64,000 nucleotides of DNA from Solimonas_A sp052035235 (GTDB taxonomy: Bacteria; Pseudomonadota; Gammaproteobacteria; Nevskiales; Nevskiaceae): NCBI GenBank assembly GCA_052035235.1, contig JBPOHT010000051.1:22462-86461 (forward strand). The letters run 5' to 3'. The position numbers and the translations under genes are program-made. Positions within the stretch are counted from its first letter, which is position 1; every line of letters begins with the position of its first letter. Positions 27,052-35,124 of this stretch are shown one piece after another. The notes below the pieces were generated by a model. That model had not been told where the DNA came from. It did no database searches and worked only from the letters and a program-made list of their open reading frames with translations.

Positions 27052-27792
27052 TCAGCTCCCGAGCGGCGGCAGCGGCGTGGGCGCGTCCGCCGGGGTCTTG
27101 TCCGGGTAGATGATGCGCACGTCGTAGGGCTTGCCGGAGCGCGGATCGTGGAGGTTGGAGATGCCCCGGAACTCCAGCAGGCGGCGCTGCGTGGGCTCGT
27201 AGATCAGTTCCAGGGGGCCGGCCAGCAGGCGCAGCAGGGAGTCGGGCTCCACCTTGATAAGCACGGCCTTGATGCCTTGCCACTGGGTTTCGCCGGCCTT
27301 GGCGGCGCGGAAGCGGAAGCTGTCCAGGCTGCCGGCCACGGCCAGCGTGAACTTGACGGTCTTGCCGGCCTGCAGCTCGGCGAAATGGGCGCGCAGGCAG
27401 CTGTGGAAGCCGGAGTCGGCGCACATCGGCGAGACCTTCTTGATGGTCTTGGTCTCGACCTTGCTGCCGGCACGCTCGCGACGCTCCATGGTCACGGCAT
27501 CGCGGTTGTCGCTGATGCCCTCCATGTAGCCGTAGTTCAGGTCAAGCCGGAACACCGGTACGAACTCGTGGTTCTGGAACTCCAGCGTCTTGTGGCCCAG
27601 CTTCTCGCCCTTGGGGCCGAAGTAGTCGATGGTGCCGCCGAGCCAGCGGCCGTTCTCGATGGTCTGGGCATGGACCTCGGTGTACAGGTAGGCCCCGCTC
27701 TTCAGGTCATAGGCATGGCCGTAGAAGCGCTGGACCTCGGCCTGTGCGGCCGTCGCCAGCAGCATCGACAGCAAGGCAAGCGTCAGTTTCAT
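27052..27792 (-). CDS. Exported protein of unknown function
   Basis: A 246-aa periplasmic protein with signal peptide MKLTLALLSMLLATAAQA. The mature part opens with EVQRFYGHAYDLKSGAYLYTEVH and includes two cysteines in PMCADSGFHSCLRAHF that could form a disulphide. Beta-rich strands follow, and the C-terminus describes YEPTQRRLLEFRGISNL. I do not recognise a named domain. It is the last gene of the four-gene minus-strand unit, overlapping the metallohydrolase by 4 nt, so a role linked to envelope lipids is inferred only from context. Confidence 0.8.
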   Translation of the reverse strand: MKLTLALLSMLLATAAQAEVQRFYGHAYDLKSGAYLYTEVHAQTIENGRWLGGTIDYFGPKGEKLGHKTLEFQNHEFVPVFRLDLNYGYMEGISDNRDAVTMERRERAGSKVETKTIKKVSPMCADSGFHSCLRAHFAELQAGKTVKFTLAVAGSLDSFRFRAAKAGETQWQGIKAVLIKVEPDSLLRLLAGPLELIYEPTQRRLLEFRGISNLHDPRSGKPYDVRIIYPDKTPADAPTPLPPLGS

Positions 27793-28772
27793 GCAGGGAA
27801 CTCCTTGGCGAGTGCAGGCACATCATAGCCCTGGCCGAATGCCGCGGCGTGAAACCGCTCACGGGACAGATCTTGCGCGTCCAGCGCCCGGTGCAGGTCC
27901 TCCACCGCTTCGTCCTGGCCGTCGTCGGCGAGCTCGAAGCTGCCGTAGTGGATGCCCAGGCTGAACACGGAGCCGAGGTCCACATGGGCCTTTACGGCCT
28001 CGGCCGGGTCCATGTGCTGGTAGGCCATGAACCAGCGCGGCAGATAGGCCCCGATCGGCAGCAGCGACAGGCGCATGGCTCCGTGGCGCTGCCGCGCCGC
28101 AGCGAAGTGCGGGCCATAGCCGCTGTCGCCGGCAAAGTACACCGGCCCGCCGGTGGTCTCGATCACGCAGGCCATCCACAGCGTGCGGTTGGCGTCATAG
28201 CCGGCGCGGCCGCTCCAGTGCTGCGCGGGCGCCGCGGTCAGGCGGCGACCGTTGGGCAGGGTCCAGTCCTGGCCCCAGTCCAGCTCCACGATCTTCTGCA
28301 GCCCCCAACCACGCAGGTGCTGGCCGTCGCCCAGCGCGACGACGAACACCGGATCGTGCTCGCGCCACAGGCGCCGCAGGGTGTCGGCGTCCATGTGGTC
28401 GTAGTGGTTGTGGCTGACGATCACCACGTCGATGCGCGGCAGTTGTCCGAACGGGATGCCCGGTGCGCGGTAGCGGCGCGGGCCGGCCCATTGCACCGGG
28501 CTGACGCGCTCCGACCAGACCGGATCGGTCAGCAGGTTCAGGCCGTCGGCCTGCAGCAGCACGGTGGCCTGGTTGATCCAGGTGGCGCGCAGGCTACCCT
28601 CGCCCACCCGCTCCGGCGGCGGCGGCTGGTTGTGGGGGCTCAGGTCGCAGGTCCACTTGCCGCGCTGGCGCGACAGGCGCCAACGCAGCAGCTCCCCCGC
28701 ACTCTTGCCGAAGGGCTCGGCGTTGTGGAAGCGCTCGCCGTCGAAGTGATCGGAAACCGGGCGCCTCCCCAT
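27789..28772 (-). CDS. NAPE-PLD-like metallo-beta-lactamase-fold hydrolase
   Basis: A 327-aa MBL-fold enzyme with the zinc motif HNHYDHMD at 121-128, GDSGYGPHF (metal Asp) and a final His in LGIHYGSF. The pattern WINQATVLLQ...LLTDPVWSERVSP is typical of RomA/UlaG-type NAPE-hydrolysing phospholipase-D-like proteins. Substrates are probably N-acyl phosphatidylethanolamine or other phosphodiesters; this is inference from family. There is no clear signal peptide. It sits between a Cfa-like methyltransferase (1 nt away) and an exported protein (4-nt overlap), supporting a lipid role. Confidence 0.85.
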   Translation of the reverse strand: MGRRPVSDHFDGERFHNAEPFGKSAGELLRWRLSRQRGKWTCDLSPHNQPPPPERVGEGSLRATWINQATVLLQADGLNLLTDPVWSERVSPVQWAGPRRYRAPGIPFGQLPRIDVVIVSHNHYDHMDADTLRRLWREHDPVFVVALGDGQHLRGWGLQKIVELDWGQDWTLPNGRRLTAAPAQHWSGRAGYDANRTLWMACVIETTGGPVYFAGDSGYGPHFAAARQRHGAMRLSLLPIGAYLPRWFMAYQHMDPAEAVKAHVDLGSVFSLGIHYGSFELADDGQDEAVEDLHRALDAQDLSRERFHAAAFGQGYDVPALAKEFPA

Positions 28773-28773
28773 G

Positions 28774-29817
28774 TCAGTCCCGGCGCGAGAACAGGTAGTG
28801 CGCCACGCCCCACTCGTTGCCCTGGGCGTAGCCGAAGAACTCCGCCACCGCCATGTAGAACATGCGCCAGCGCTGGAACCAGACCGCCGCGTCGCGACCG
28901 TAGGCGGTCTCGAACACCGGCATGATCTGCGCCTTGGCCGCGTCCATGCCGGCCAGCCAGTGGTTGGAGGTCTTCTCGTAGTGCTGGCCGGAGACCCACC
29001 ACTGGCGCTCCACCTTCAGGTCATCCTGGAAGTTCAGCAACAGGTTCTCCGAGGGCATGATGCCGCCCAGGAAGAAGTACTGCGTCATCCAGTCGGTGTC
29101 ATCCTTGACCTCGTAGGGGTAGCTCAGCAGCTTGTGCGCGAAGATGTGCACGAACAGCTTGCCGTCTTCCTTCAGCCAGCGCGAGATCTTGGCCAGCAGC
29201 AGGCCGTAATTGCGCATGTGCTCGAACATCTCGATCGACATCACGCGGTCGAAGCCTGAATCCACTCCACCTGCAGGGAAGTCGAAGTCCACGACGTTGC
29301 CGGTGAGGATGCGGACGTTGGTCAGGCCACGCTCCCGGGCGCGCCGCTCGATGAATTCGCGCTGGCCGTGCGAATTGGACAGGCCGACGATCTGCGAGCG
29401 CGGATACTTCTCGGCCAGCCACAGCGACAACGAACCCCAGCCGCAGCCCAGGTCCATGATGCGCATGCCGTCCACCAGGCCGGCGCGCTCGGCGTACAGC
29501 GCCAGCATCTTCTCCTCGGCCTGGCCCAGGGTCTCGTGGCCCTGCGGGTACAGCGCGCAGGAATACTTGAGGCGCGGGCCCAGGTGCAGGTTGAAGAAAT
29601 CCGCCGGCACCTCGTAGTGCTGCTGGTTGGCGGCCTTGGTCTCGATGGCGATGGGGCTGGCGCGCAGTTCGTCGAGCCAGCGGTTATAGCGCTGCGAGCG
29701 TCGCTCGCCGTTGACGCTCTCCTCATCGGTGAGGCGCTGCGAGATCAGCTTGCGCATGCCGGCCCGGACCAGGACATCCGGAAAGAGGCCGCGCTCGGTC
29801 AGCTGGATCAGGTTCAT
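28774..29817 (-). CDS. Cyclopropane-fatty-acid synthase-like SAM methyltransferase
   Basis: A 347-aa class I methyltransferase of the CFA synthase family. It has QQHYEVPADFFNLHLGPRLKYSCALYP, the SAM motif MDLGCGWGSLSLWLAEKYP, GLSNSHGQREFIE and EMFEHMRNYG. It lacks the N-terminal domain of E. coli Cfa and belongs to the shorter branch that also resembles plant coclaurine N-methyltransferases. Methylation of an unsaturated acyl chain or an amine are both possible. The neighbours DUF1295 (34 nt upstream) and MBL hydrolase (1 nt downstream) suggest modified membrane lipid synthesis. Confidence 0.88.
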   Translation of the reverse strand: MNLIQLTERGLFPDVLVRAGMRKLISQRLTDEESVNGERRSQRYNRWLDELRASPIAIETKAANQQHYEVPADFFNLHLGPRLKYSCALYPQGHETLGQAEEKMLALYAERAGLVDGMRIMDLGCGWGSLSLWLAEKYPRSQIVGLSNSHGQREFIERRARERGLTNVRILTGNVVDFDFPAGGVDSGFDRVMSIEMFEHMRNYGLLLAKISRWLKEDGKLFVHIFAHKLLSYPYEVKDDTDWMTQYFFLGGIMPSENLLLNFQDDLKVERQWWVSGQHYEKTSNHWLAGMDAAKAQIMPVFETAYGRDAAVWFQRWRMFYMAVAEFFGYAQGNEWGVAHYLFSRRD

Positions 29818-29851
29818 GCCCGGGAGAATCCTTCTGGTGGTGATAGGGTGG

Positions 29852-30631
29852 TCAGGATGATTTCGGCGGCCAGGGAATCAGCGCGCTGGTCGTCCGCATG
29901 TACTCGGCGTAGCCGGGCTTGGATGCAGCCATGTGGGCCTCCAGCACCGGGATGCCCGACATGCGCATCAGCAGCCACCACATCACCAGCGGCGAGACCA
30001 GCGCCGCGGGCCACCAGGACGAGCCCACCGCCAGCGGCAGGTAGGCCAGCCAGTGCAGGCACTCGAAGAAGTAGTTGGGGTGCCGCGACCAGCGCCACAG
30101 GCCGTCGCGGCAGACCTGGCCCTGGTTGGCGGGGTTGGCGCGGAAACGCTCCATCTGCCGGTCGGCGATGCCCTCGCCGATCACCGACACCAGCCAGATC
30201 GCCGCGGCCAGCACCAGCAGCGCCGATGCCAGCGGCTGTGTGTTGTAGGCGGCCACCAGGAAGGCCGCCGACAGCAGCATCGCGAACAGCGTCTGGAAGT
30301 GGAAGAAGAAGAACATGTTGCGGTTGGCCTGGGCGCCCCACTCGTCGCGGAATTTCTTGTAGCGGCGGTCCTCGGGCTTGCCGTGGTTGCGCAGGAACAA
30401 ATGCAGGCCCAGGCGCAGGCCCCAGAGCCCCGCCATGAGCCCCAGCAGCAGGCGCTGCGGCTCCGGCGCCGGCCCCAGCAGCGCGTACAGCACGCCGAGG
30501 AATCCCAGGCTCCAGGACCAGAAGGCGTCGACGATGCCGGCATTGCCGCTGCGCCACTGCACGACCCAAGCCAGGCTGATGAAGGCGAAGACGCAGGCCA
30601 ATCCGGTTGAGGCGGTGAGCAGGGCGGTCAT
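29852..30631 (-). CDS. DUF1295 membrane protein (steroid 5-alpha-reductase-like)
   Basis: A 259-aa integral membrane protein with about six or seven helices, of the DUF1295 family related to steroid 5-alpha reductases and isoprenylcysteine methyltransferases. The diagnostic C-terminal half reads LWRWSRHPNYFFECLHWLAYLP and ends in YAEYMRTTSALIPWPPK; the Arg/His/Asn/Tyr set is the NADPH-binding region of the superfamily. It is first in the four-gene unit with a Cfa-like enzyme. Similar DUF1295-cfa pairs occur in bacterial fatty-acid modification loci, so reduction or tailoring of lipid chains is inferred. Confidence 0.88.
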   Translation of the reverse strand: MTALLTASTGLACVFAFISLAWVVQWRSGNAGIVDAFWSWSLGFLGVLYALLGPAPEPQRLLLGLMAGLWGLRLGLHLFLRNHGKPEDRRYKKFRDEWGAQANRNMFFFFHFQTLFAMLLSAAFLVAAYNTQPLASALLVLAAAIWLVSVIGEGIADRQMERFRANPANQGQVCRDGLWRWSRHPNYFFECLHWLAYLPLAVGSSWWPAALVSPLVMWWLLMRMSGIPVLEAHMAASKPGYAEYMRTTSALIPWPPKSS

Positions 30632-30745
30632 GGAGATCCCGTGGGGTTTTGCAGGTATACGTCGCTGGCGTTGTTCCGGATTCTAGCCGGCATTATCGGA
30701 CCCACGGCTTGCGCGACCTCTCTGGGCGGATCGAGAATTGCGCCC

Positions 30746-31099
30746 ATGAAAGCTCGTACTGCCTGTCTGCCCGCCCTGGCCTGCCTGGGTCTGTTGCTCC
30801 TCGCCGCTTGCAGCAGCAAGCCGATGCGACCCGATGAGGCCATGGAAGCGGCCGAAGTGGCGGTGGGCAAGGCCGGTACCGGCACGGCGGTGGCCGAGGC
30901 GCAGGGGCCGCTGGAACGCGCACGTGGCAAGCTGGACCAGGCCCGCAGCGCGCTGCAGACCCCCGACTTCCCGCAGGCACGCCGGCTTGCCGAGCAGGCA
31001 CGGGCCGACGCCGAGCTGTCCATCGCGCTGGCGGACCTGGCCAAGGCCCAGGCGAAGCTGCGGGAACTGCAGCCGGCCACCGCGGCGGAGCAGCCCTGA
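30746..31099 (+). CDS. DUF4398 lipoprotein
   Basis: A 117-aa lipoprotein: signal MKARTACLPALACLGLLLLAAC with lipobox LLAAC, then an alpha-helical heptad-like domain (GPLERARGKLDQARSAL...ADAELSIALADLAKAQAKL) typical of DUF4398. Proteins of this family usually sit before OmpA-like lipoproteins and may act as helical periplasmic spacers. ATG 30746 is chosen as the lipoprotein start. Its stop overlaps the next ATG by one base (TGATG), so the two lipoproteins are co-translated. Confidence 0.85.
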   Translation: MKARTACLPALACLGLLLLAACSSKPMRPDEAMEAAEVAVGKAGTGTAVAEAQGPLERARGKLDQARSALQTPDFPQARRLAEQARADAELSIALADLAKAQAKLRELQPATAAEQP

Positions 31100-31623
31100 T
31101 GCGCCGCGCCGCCGCCCTGCTGGCCTGCCTGCTGCTCGCGGCCTGCGCCTCGGCACCCAAGACCAGCTCGGAGCTGGATGCCCTGCGCGCCGAACTGGAT
31201 CAACTGGAGAAAGACCCGCAGCTCGGCGGGCTGGCGCCGGTGGCGATGGTCGAGGCCGACCGGGCGATCGACGCCGCGGCCGACTCGCTGAACGCGGGCG
31301 ACGGCGAGCTGGAGCAGAAGCTCTACCTGGCCGGCAACCGCCTGAAGATCGCCCGCGCGCAGGCGCAGCGGCGGATCGTGGAGAACCGCATCCGCGCGCT
31401 GACCGAGGTGCAGGAGCGTGAGCGCGCCGTGCCGGTGTCGCAGGAGGTGGAGGGCGTCATCGCGATCCCGCCGCCGGAGCTGCGACCGGAGCCGGTGCCG
31501 TCCACGGCGCCGCAGGCCCCGCAGAGCATCCCTGACATCCCGGCCGTCCCGCCGCAGAAGTCGGCACTGCCGCCGCCGCCCGACGCGCAGCCGGCGCCGG
31601 CACCGGCGGAGACCGCTCCCTAG
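31099..31623 (+). CDS. Lipoprotein with helical domain and Pro-rich tail
   Basis: A 174-aa lipoprotein with lipobox LLLAAC (Cys18). A coiled helical segment (about 25-115; ELDQLEKDP...AQAQRRIVENRIRALTEVQERER) resembles the DUF4398 partner, and a long Pro/Ala-rich tail follows (about 125-174). In relatives the second gene often carries an OmpA peptidoglycan-binding domain; none is visible here, so it may be a truncated version or a partner that spans the periplasm by its tail. Its stop lies in the centre of a palindrome shared with the convergent kinase gene. Confidence 0.75.
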   Translation: MRRAAALLACLLLAACASAPKTSSELDALRAELDQLEKDPQLGGLAPVAMVEADRAIDAAADSLNAGDGELEQKLYLAGNRLKIARAQAQRRIVENRIRALTEVQERERAVPVSQEVEGVIAIPPPELRPEPVPSTAPQAPQSIPDIPAVPPQKSALPPPPDAQPAPAPAETAP

Positions 31624-31632
31624 GGAGCGGTC
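31611..31632. terminator. Palindrome containing both convergent stop codons
   Basis: A perfect 22-nt palindrome GACCGCTCCCT/AGGGAGCGGTC. The central CTAG supplies TAG for the plus-strand lipoprotein gene (31621-31623) and TAG for the minus-strand kinase gene (31620-31622). There is no T tract, so intrinsic termination is unlikely; as RNA the two arms would fold at each transcript's 3' end. Confidence 0.7.
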
Positions 31633-33779
31633 GAGGTCAGCGACTGCGGCAGCGGCAGCTGCCACTGCGCGCGGATCAGCGCGCCCTGCTGCTGCAGGCT
31701 GAACTCGCCGCCAACCTCGCTGGCACGGCGCTGCAGGTTGCGCAGCCCCATGCCCGGACGCTGGCCGACGGACTCCGGCAGCTGGCCCGTGTGCTCCACC
31801 GTGAAGGACAGCAGGCCCTCGGCGATCTGCAGACGCACCGCGATGCGCGTCGGCTGCGCATGGCGCAGCGCATTGCTCAGGGCTTCGCGCAGCATGCGCG
31901 CGGCGTTGGCGGTCAGCACCGGCGACAGCCAGCACTCCGGCAGCGAATCCGGCGAGCGCCAGTCCAGCGTCACGCCCGCCGCCTCGCAGCGATCGGCGGC
32001 CTCGGAGCGCCACTGCGGCACCAGGTCCTGCAGGCGCTGCGCGCCACCGCTGAGGCAATGTACCACCACGCGAACGTCCTCCAGCACTTCGCGCAGGCGG
32101 CCCTCGGTGGCCGGCTCGCGGGTCTGGCAGGCCACGGTCAGCAGCTTGGCACAGGCATCGTCGTGCAGGTCCTGGGCGATGCGCTGGCGCTCGAGCTCGG
32201 CGCCCTCGCCGACCAGGCGGTCACGCAGCATCAGTTTCTCGATGAGCCGTTGCAGCAGCTCCACCAGGGCCAGGTCCTGGCGCGAGAACAGGCGCCGGCC
32301 GCTGGCCGGGTACTGCAGGCGGAAGGCCGGCTGGCCGGGGCCGGGATCCACGCGCAGGCTGATGCCGTCGTCGCCGATGCGATGGCCGCCGCGCCCCGGC
32401 TCCGCCATTTCCATCTGCAGGGGCTGGAACAGCTCCGACAGGCTGCGCCGCCACAGTTCGCGCGGGTCCGGCTCGGCGGTGTCCAGCAGGCGCCCCAGCA
32501 GGGCCTCGACGTCGGGGCGCGGACGCCGCACCAGGCGTTCCAGCAGCCATTGGCGCGCGGGGAAGTAGGCCCAGCCGATAACCGCCAGCGCCAGCGAGGC
32601 CGCCAGGGTCGGCTCGAAGCCGAACCACAGCACCAGCAGCAGGTCGGCGGCGATCACCAGGGCGCCGGCGATGAACAGCGTCCAGATGCGGAACCACCAG
32701 TCGCCGAGATCGAACAGGCGGAAGCGCAGGATGCCCAGCGCGATGCCGACGTAGATCAGCAGGAACAGCAGGAAGGCATAGGCCTGAAGGTTGGCCGTAT
32801 CCACGCCGAACATCTGCGGCACCACGGTCAGCATCACGAAGGCGCCGCTGCCCAGCAGCCAGGACAGCAGGAACCACAGCAGCGAGGCGCGCGCCACCGG
32901 ATCGCTGCGGGTGTTGCGCCACTGCGCGCCGGCCAGGATGAAGGTGGAGAGGAAGCCCAGCATGATCGGCGCATGCCGGCCGACCGGGATCGTCTCGAAC
33001 GCGCCGGCCGCCTGGGCCAGCACCCAGGCGACGTAGCCCGCCACCAGCACCGGCCCCAGCGGCGCGCGGCCGAGGCGGCGCGGGTAGTACCAGAGCAGGG
33101 CGATCAGCGCCGAGCAGAACACGAAGGCGCCCAGGCAGTTCAGCTCCGACAGCAGGCGGAACAGTGGCATCGGCAAGGCCAGTTCGCGCGTGCTGTAGAC
33201 CGCCGCCGCGGGGGCGAAGGTCAGCACGCCCCAGGCGCTGAGCAACAGGTAGCGAGCCGAGGCCTCGCCCGGCCGGAAGGCCCAGACGCCGGTGGCGATC
33301 AGCCAGGCCAACAGGCCGACCATGATCTGCAGCCAGAACTCGAAGGGCAGCGAGCGCAGCGGGCGGTGGTCGCCCGGCCGCAGGCGGTGCTCCTGGCCGT
33401 CGGCGTCGATCAGCCGCAGCTCGGGCTCGTGCATCAGCCGGGCCAGGCGATCCTGCCGCTGGAGGAATTCGTGGAATTCGGCGTAGCGCCCGAAGCTGCC
33501 GTCCGGTTCCGGCGTGAGGTCTGCCTCGCGCAGTTCCACGGGGGCGGCACCCGGTGCCGCCAGCGCGGTCAGCATCATGCCCCGAGGCAGCGCCGCCGCC
33601 GGGCCTTCCGCGACCTGCACCTGCGCCGCCTTGCTGCCGGCGGAATAGCCGAGATGCAGGCCCAGCCACGGCTGGCTGGTGGCAGCCAGGGTGGCCGCGA
33701 TCACCACCAGGGCGGCGTACAGCAGGGCGCCCAGCAGGCGTCGGTAGGGAGCCGCAATGCCGCCGCGCGCGGAGTTCAT
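31620..33779 (-). CDS. Membrane sensor histidine kinase (NarL-family type), orphan
   Basis: A 719-aa kinase. The N-terminal half has a TM helix, a periplasmic domain (about 35-145) and about seven further TM helices (about 150-400), a 7TM-type sensor. The cytoplasmic part has the HisKA_3 box ERQRIAQDLHDDACAKLL with His539 and a HATPase domain with N box EALSNALRHA (about 632) and GMGLRNLQRRA (about 678). The usual Asp-x-Gly of the G1 box reads EHTG, so the key Asp seems replaced. No response regulator is adjacent. It lies 7 nt after the SET gene, at the end of the gatCAB-hslO transcription unit. Confidence 0.85.
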   Translation of the reverse strand: MNSARGGIAAPYRRLLGALLYAALVVIAATLAATSQPWLGLHLGYSAGSKAAQVQVAEGPAAALPRGMMLTALAAPGAAPVELREADLTPEPDGSFGRYAEFHEFLQRQDRLARLMHEPELRLIDADGQEHRLRPGDHRPLRSLPFEFWLQIMVGLLAWLIATGVWAFRPGEASARYLLLSAWGVLTFAPAAAVYSTRELALPMPLFRLLSELNCLGAFVFCSALIALLWYYPRRLGRAPLGPVLVAGYVAWVLAQAAGAFETIPVGRHAPIMLGFLSTFILAGAQWRNTRSDPVARASLLWFLLSWLLGSGAFVMLTVVPQMFGVDTANLQAYAFLLFLLIYVGIALGILRFRLFDLGDWWFRIWTLFIAGALVIAADLLLVLWFGFEPTLAASLALAVIGWAYFPARQWLLERLVRRPRPDVEALLGRLLDTAEPDPRELWRRSLSELFQPLQMEMAEPGRGGHRIGDDGISLRVDPGPGQPAFRLQYPASGRRLFSRQDLALVELLQRLIEKLMLRDRLVGEGAELERQRIAQDLHDDACAKLLTVACQTREPATEGRLREVLEDVRVVVHCLSGGAQRLQDLVPQWRSEAADRCEAAGVTLDWRSPDSLPECWLSPVLTANAARMLREALSNALRHAQPTRIAVRLQIAEGLLSFTVEHTGQLPESVGQRPGMGLRNLQRRASEVGGEFSLQQQGALIRAQWQLPLPQSLTSTAP

Positions 33780-33786
33780 GCGCGAC

Positions 33787-34248
33787 TCAGGCGGTCAGCG
33801 CCAGGAGGGCGCGTGCGCCGTCGCGCAGCACCTCGCTCCAGGGCAGTCCGACGATCTCGCGACCGGTGGCGGTGTCGGTGAAGGGCATGCGCTCGCCGTC
33901 ACCGATGACGTAGCGGTAGTCCATGGTCACCTCGGTGCCCGCCGGCAGGTCGGCCAGCGCGAAGATGAAGCCCAGGTGCCACAGCGCGGTCGGCGTGTAC
34001 GAATGATTGACGTAGCACTCGTCGCTCCACTCCGGCGTCAGCGAGAACTGGTCCTCGAACCAGCGCACGCTGGACTCCACCTCGCGCGAATCCGCCGGAT
34101 GGCGGCGCAGCTGCGCCTCGGGCCAGACCGTGTGGATGTTATCCGGCGCGATGATGACGCGGCCCCGCAGGACCGCCTCGTCCAGGAACAGGCCCTTGCC
34201 GGCACCGGCGATACCGGAGACGTCAACGCGGTAGCGCGGCAGGATCAC
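33787..34248 (-). CDS. SET-domain protein (putative lysine methyltransferase)
   Basis: A 153-aa protein consisting almost only of a SET fold: N-terminal GIAGAGKGLFLDE, the pseudoknot motif NHSYTPTALW (Asn81) and the AGTEVTMDYRY motif (Asp110-Tyr111), which in SET enzymes bind SAM and position the target lysine. No post-SET zinc cysteines are seen. Bacterial SET proteins can methylate ribosomal, surface or host proteins; the target here is unknown. It sits 9 nt after hslO and 7 nt before the kinase gene, so it is probably co-transcribed with both. Confidence 0.8.
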   Translation of the reverse strand: MILPRYRVDVSGIAGAGKGLFLDEAVLRGRVIIAPDNIHTVWPEAQLRRHPADSREVESSVRWFEDQFSLTPEWSDECYVNHSYTPTALWHLGFIFALADLPAGTEVTMDYRYVIGDGERMPFTDTATGREIVGLPWSEVLRDGARALLALTA

Positions 34249-34257
34249 GTAGCGGTC

Positions 34258-35124
34258 CTATTGTCGGGTCTGGTTGTCGCCGGTGGCGTTATCGGCTTCC
34301 ACCAGCGCACGGATATCCGCCTCGGTGTAGCTGTATTCGCGGCCGCAGAACTCGCAGGTCACGGCGACGCGGCCGTGCTGATCCAGCACGGGCTGCAGTT
34401 CTTCCTGGCCCAGGCCGAGCAGCATCGCCGAGATGCCGGCATGGTTGCAGCGGCAACGCAGGTGCACGGGACGCGGCTCGAAGACGCGGCGGTCTTCTTC
34501 ATGGAACAGGTGGCGCAGCAGGGTGTCGCCGTCCTTGCCCAGCATCTCCGGCTCGGTGACGGTGTGTGCCAGGGCCAGCATATGCTCCCAGTGCGCGTCG
34601 CCGTCCTTGACCTCGTCGGAGGGCAGCCGCTGCAGCATCAGGCCCACCAGGCGATCCGGGCCGGCGGCCAGGCGGATGAAGGTGGCCAGCTGCTCGGACT
34701 GCGTGAAGTAGCCTTCCAGCGCCTCGGCCAGCGAGTTGCCGGCGATCTCGACGATGGCCTGGTAGTACTGCGTGCCGCGCGCCGGCTCCATCACCATGGC
34801 CAGCATGCCCTCGCCCATCAGCTCGCGGAAGGCGCCGCTGGCGCCCTCGGTGGCCTTGGCCATGCCGCGCAGTTCCAGCTGGTGGTCGATCTGCGTCACC
34901 AGCAGTTGCAGGTCACCGCTGCCCTTGAACTGCAGGTTGATGCGCCCTTCGAACTTCAGGTGCGAGGCCAGCAGCGGCGTGGCCGCCAGGGCCTGGCCCA
35001 GCAGGCGGTGAACGTCCGGCGCGTACTCGCGCCAGCCGGTCATGTCACGGATGCCTTCGCGCAGGTCCAGGTAGGCACCGCGGACGCCACGCTCGGGAAA
35101 CAGCAGCTCGCGCAACTCGTTCAC
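34258..35124 (-). CDS. hslO: Redox-regulated holdase chaperone Hsp33
   Basis: A 288-aa cytosolic chaperone activated by oxidation. The C-terminal zinc switch is intact: CxC at Cys224/Cys226 and CxxC at Cys257/Cys260. The N-terminal domain has VRGAYLDLREGIRDM and FKGSGDLQLLVTQ. In the gene order hslO overlaps gatB by 4 nt (ATGA), an unusual coupling of amidotransferase and stress chaperone. No heat-shock promoter is visible, so expression probably follows gatCAB. Confidence 0.95.
   Translation of the reverse strand: MNELRELLFPERGVRGAYLDLREGIRDMTGWREYAPDVHRLLGQALAATPLLASHLKFEGRINLQFKGSGDLQLLVTQIDHQLELRGMAKATEGASGAFRELMGEGMLAMVMEPARGTQYYQAIVEIAGNSLAEALEGYFTQSEQLATFIRLAAGPDRLVGLMLQRLPSDEVKDGDAHWEHMLALAHTVTEPEMLGKDGDTLLRHLFHEEDRRVFEPRPVHLRCRCNHAGISAMLLGLGQEELQPVLDQHGRVAVTCEFCGREYSYTEADIRALVEADNATGDNQTRQ

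Noticed and set aside
31611..31632. Intrinsic terminator at the shared stops
   Set aside because: The stem is perfect but neither side has a T tract and the loop is too small; it is kept as a palindrome of uncertain role.
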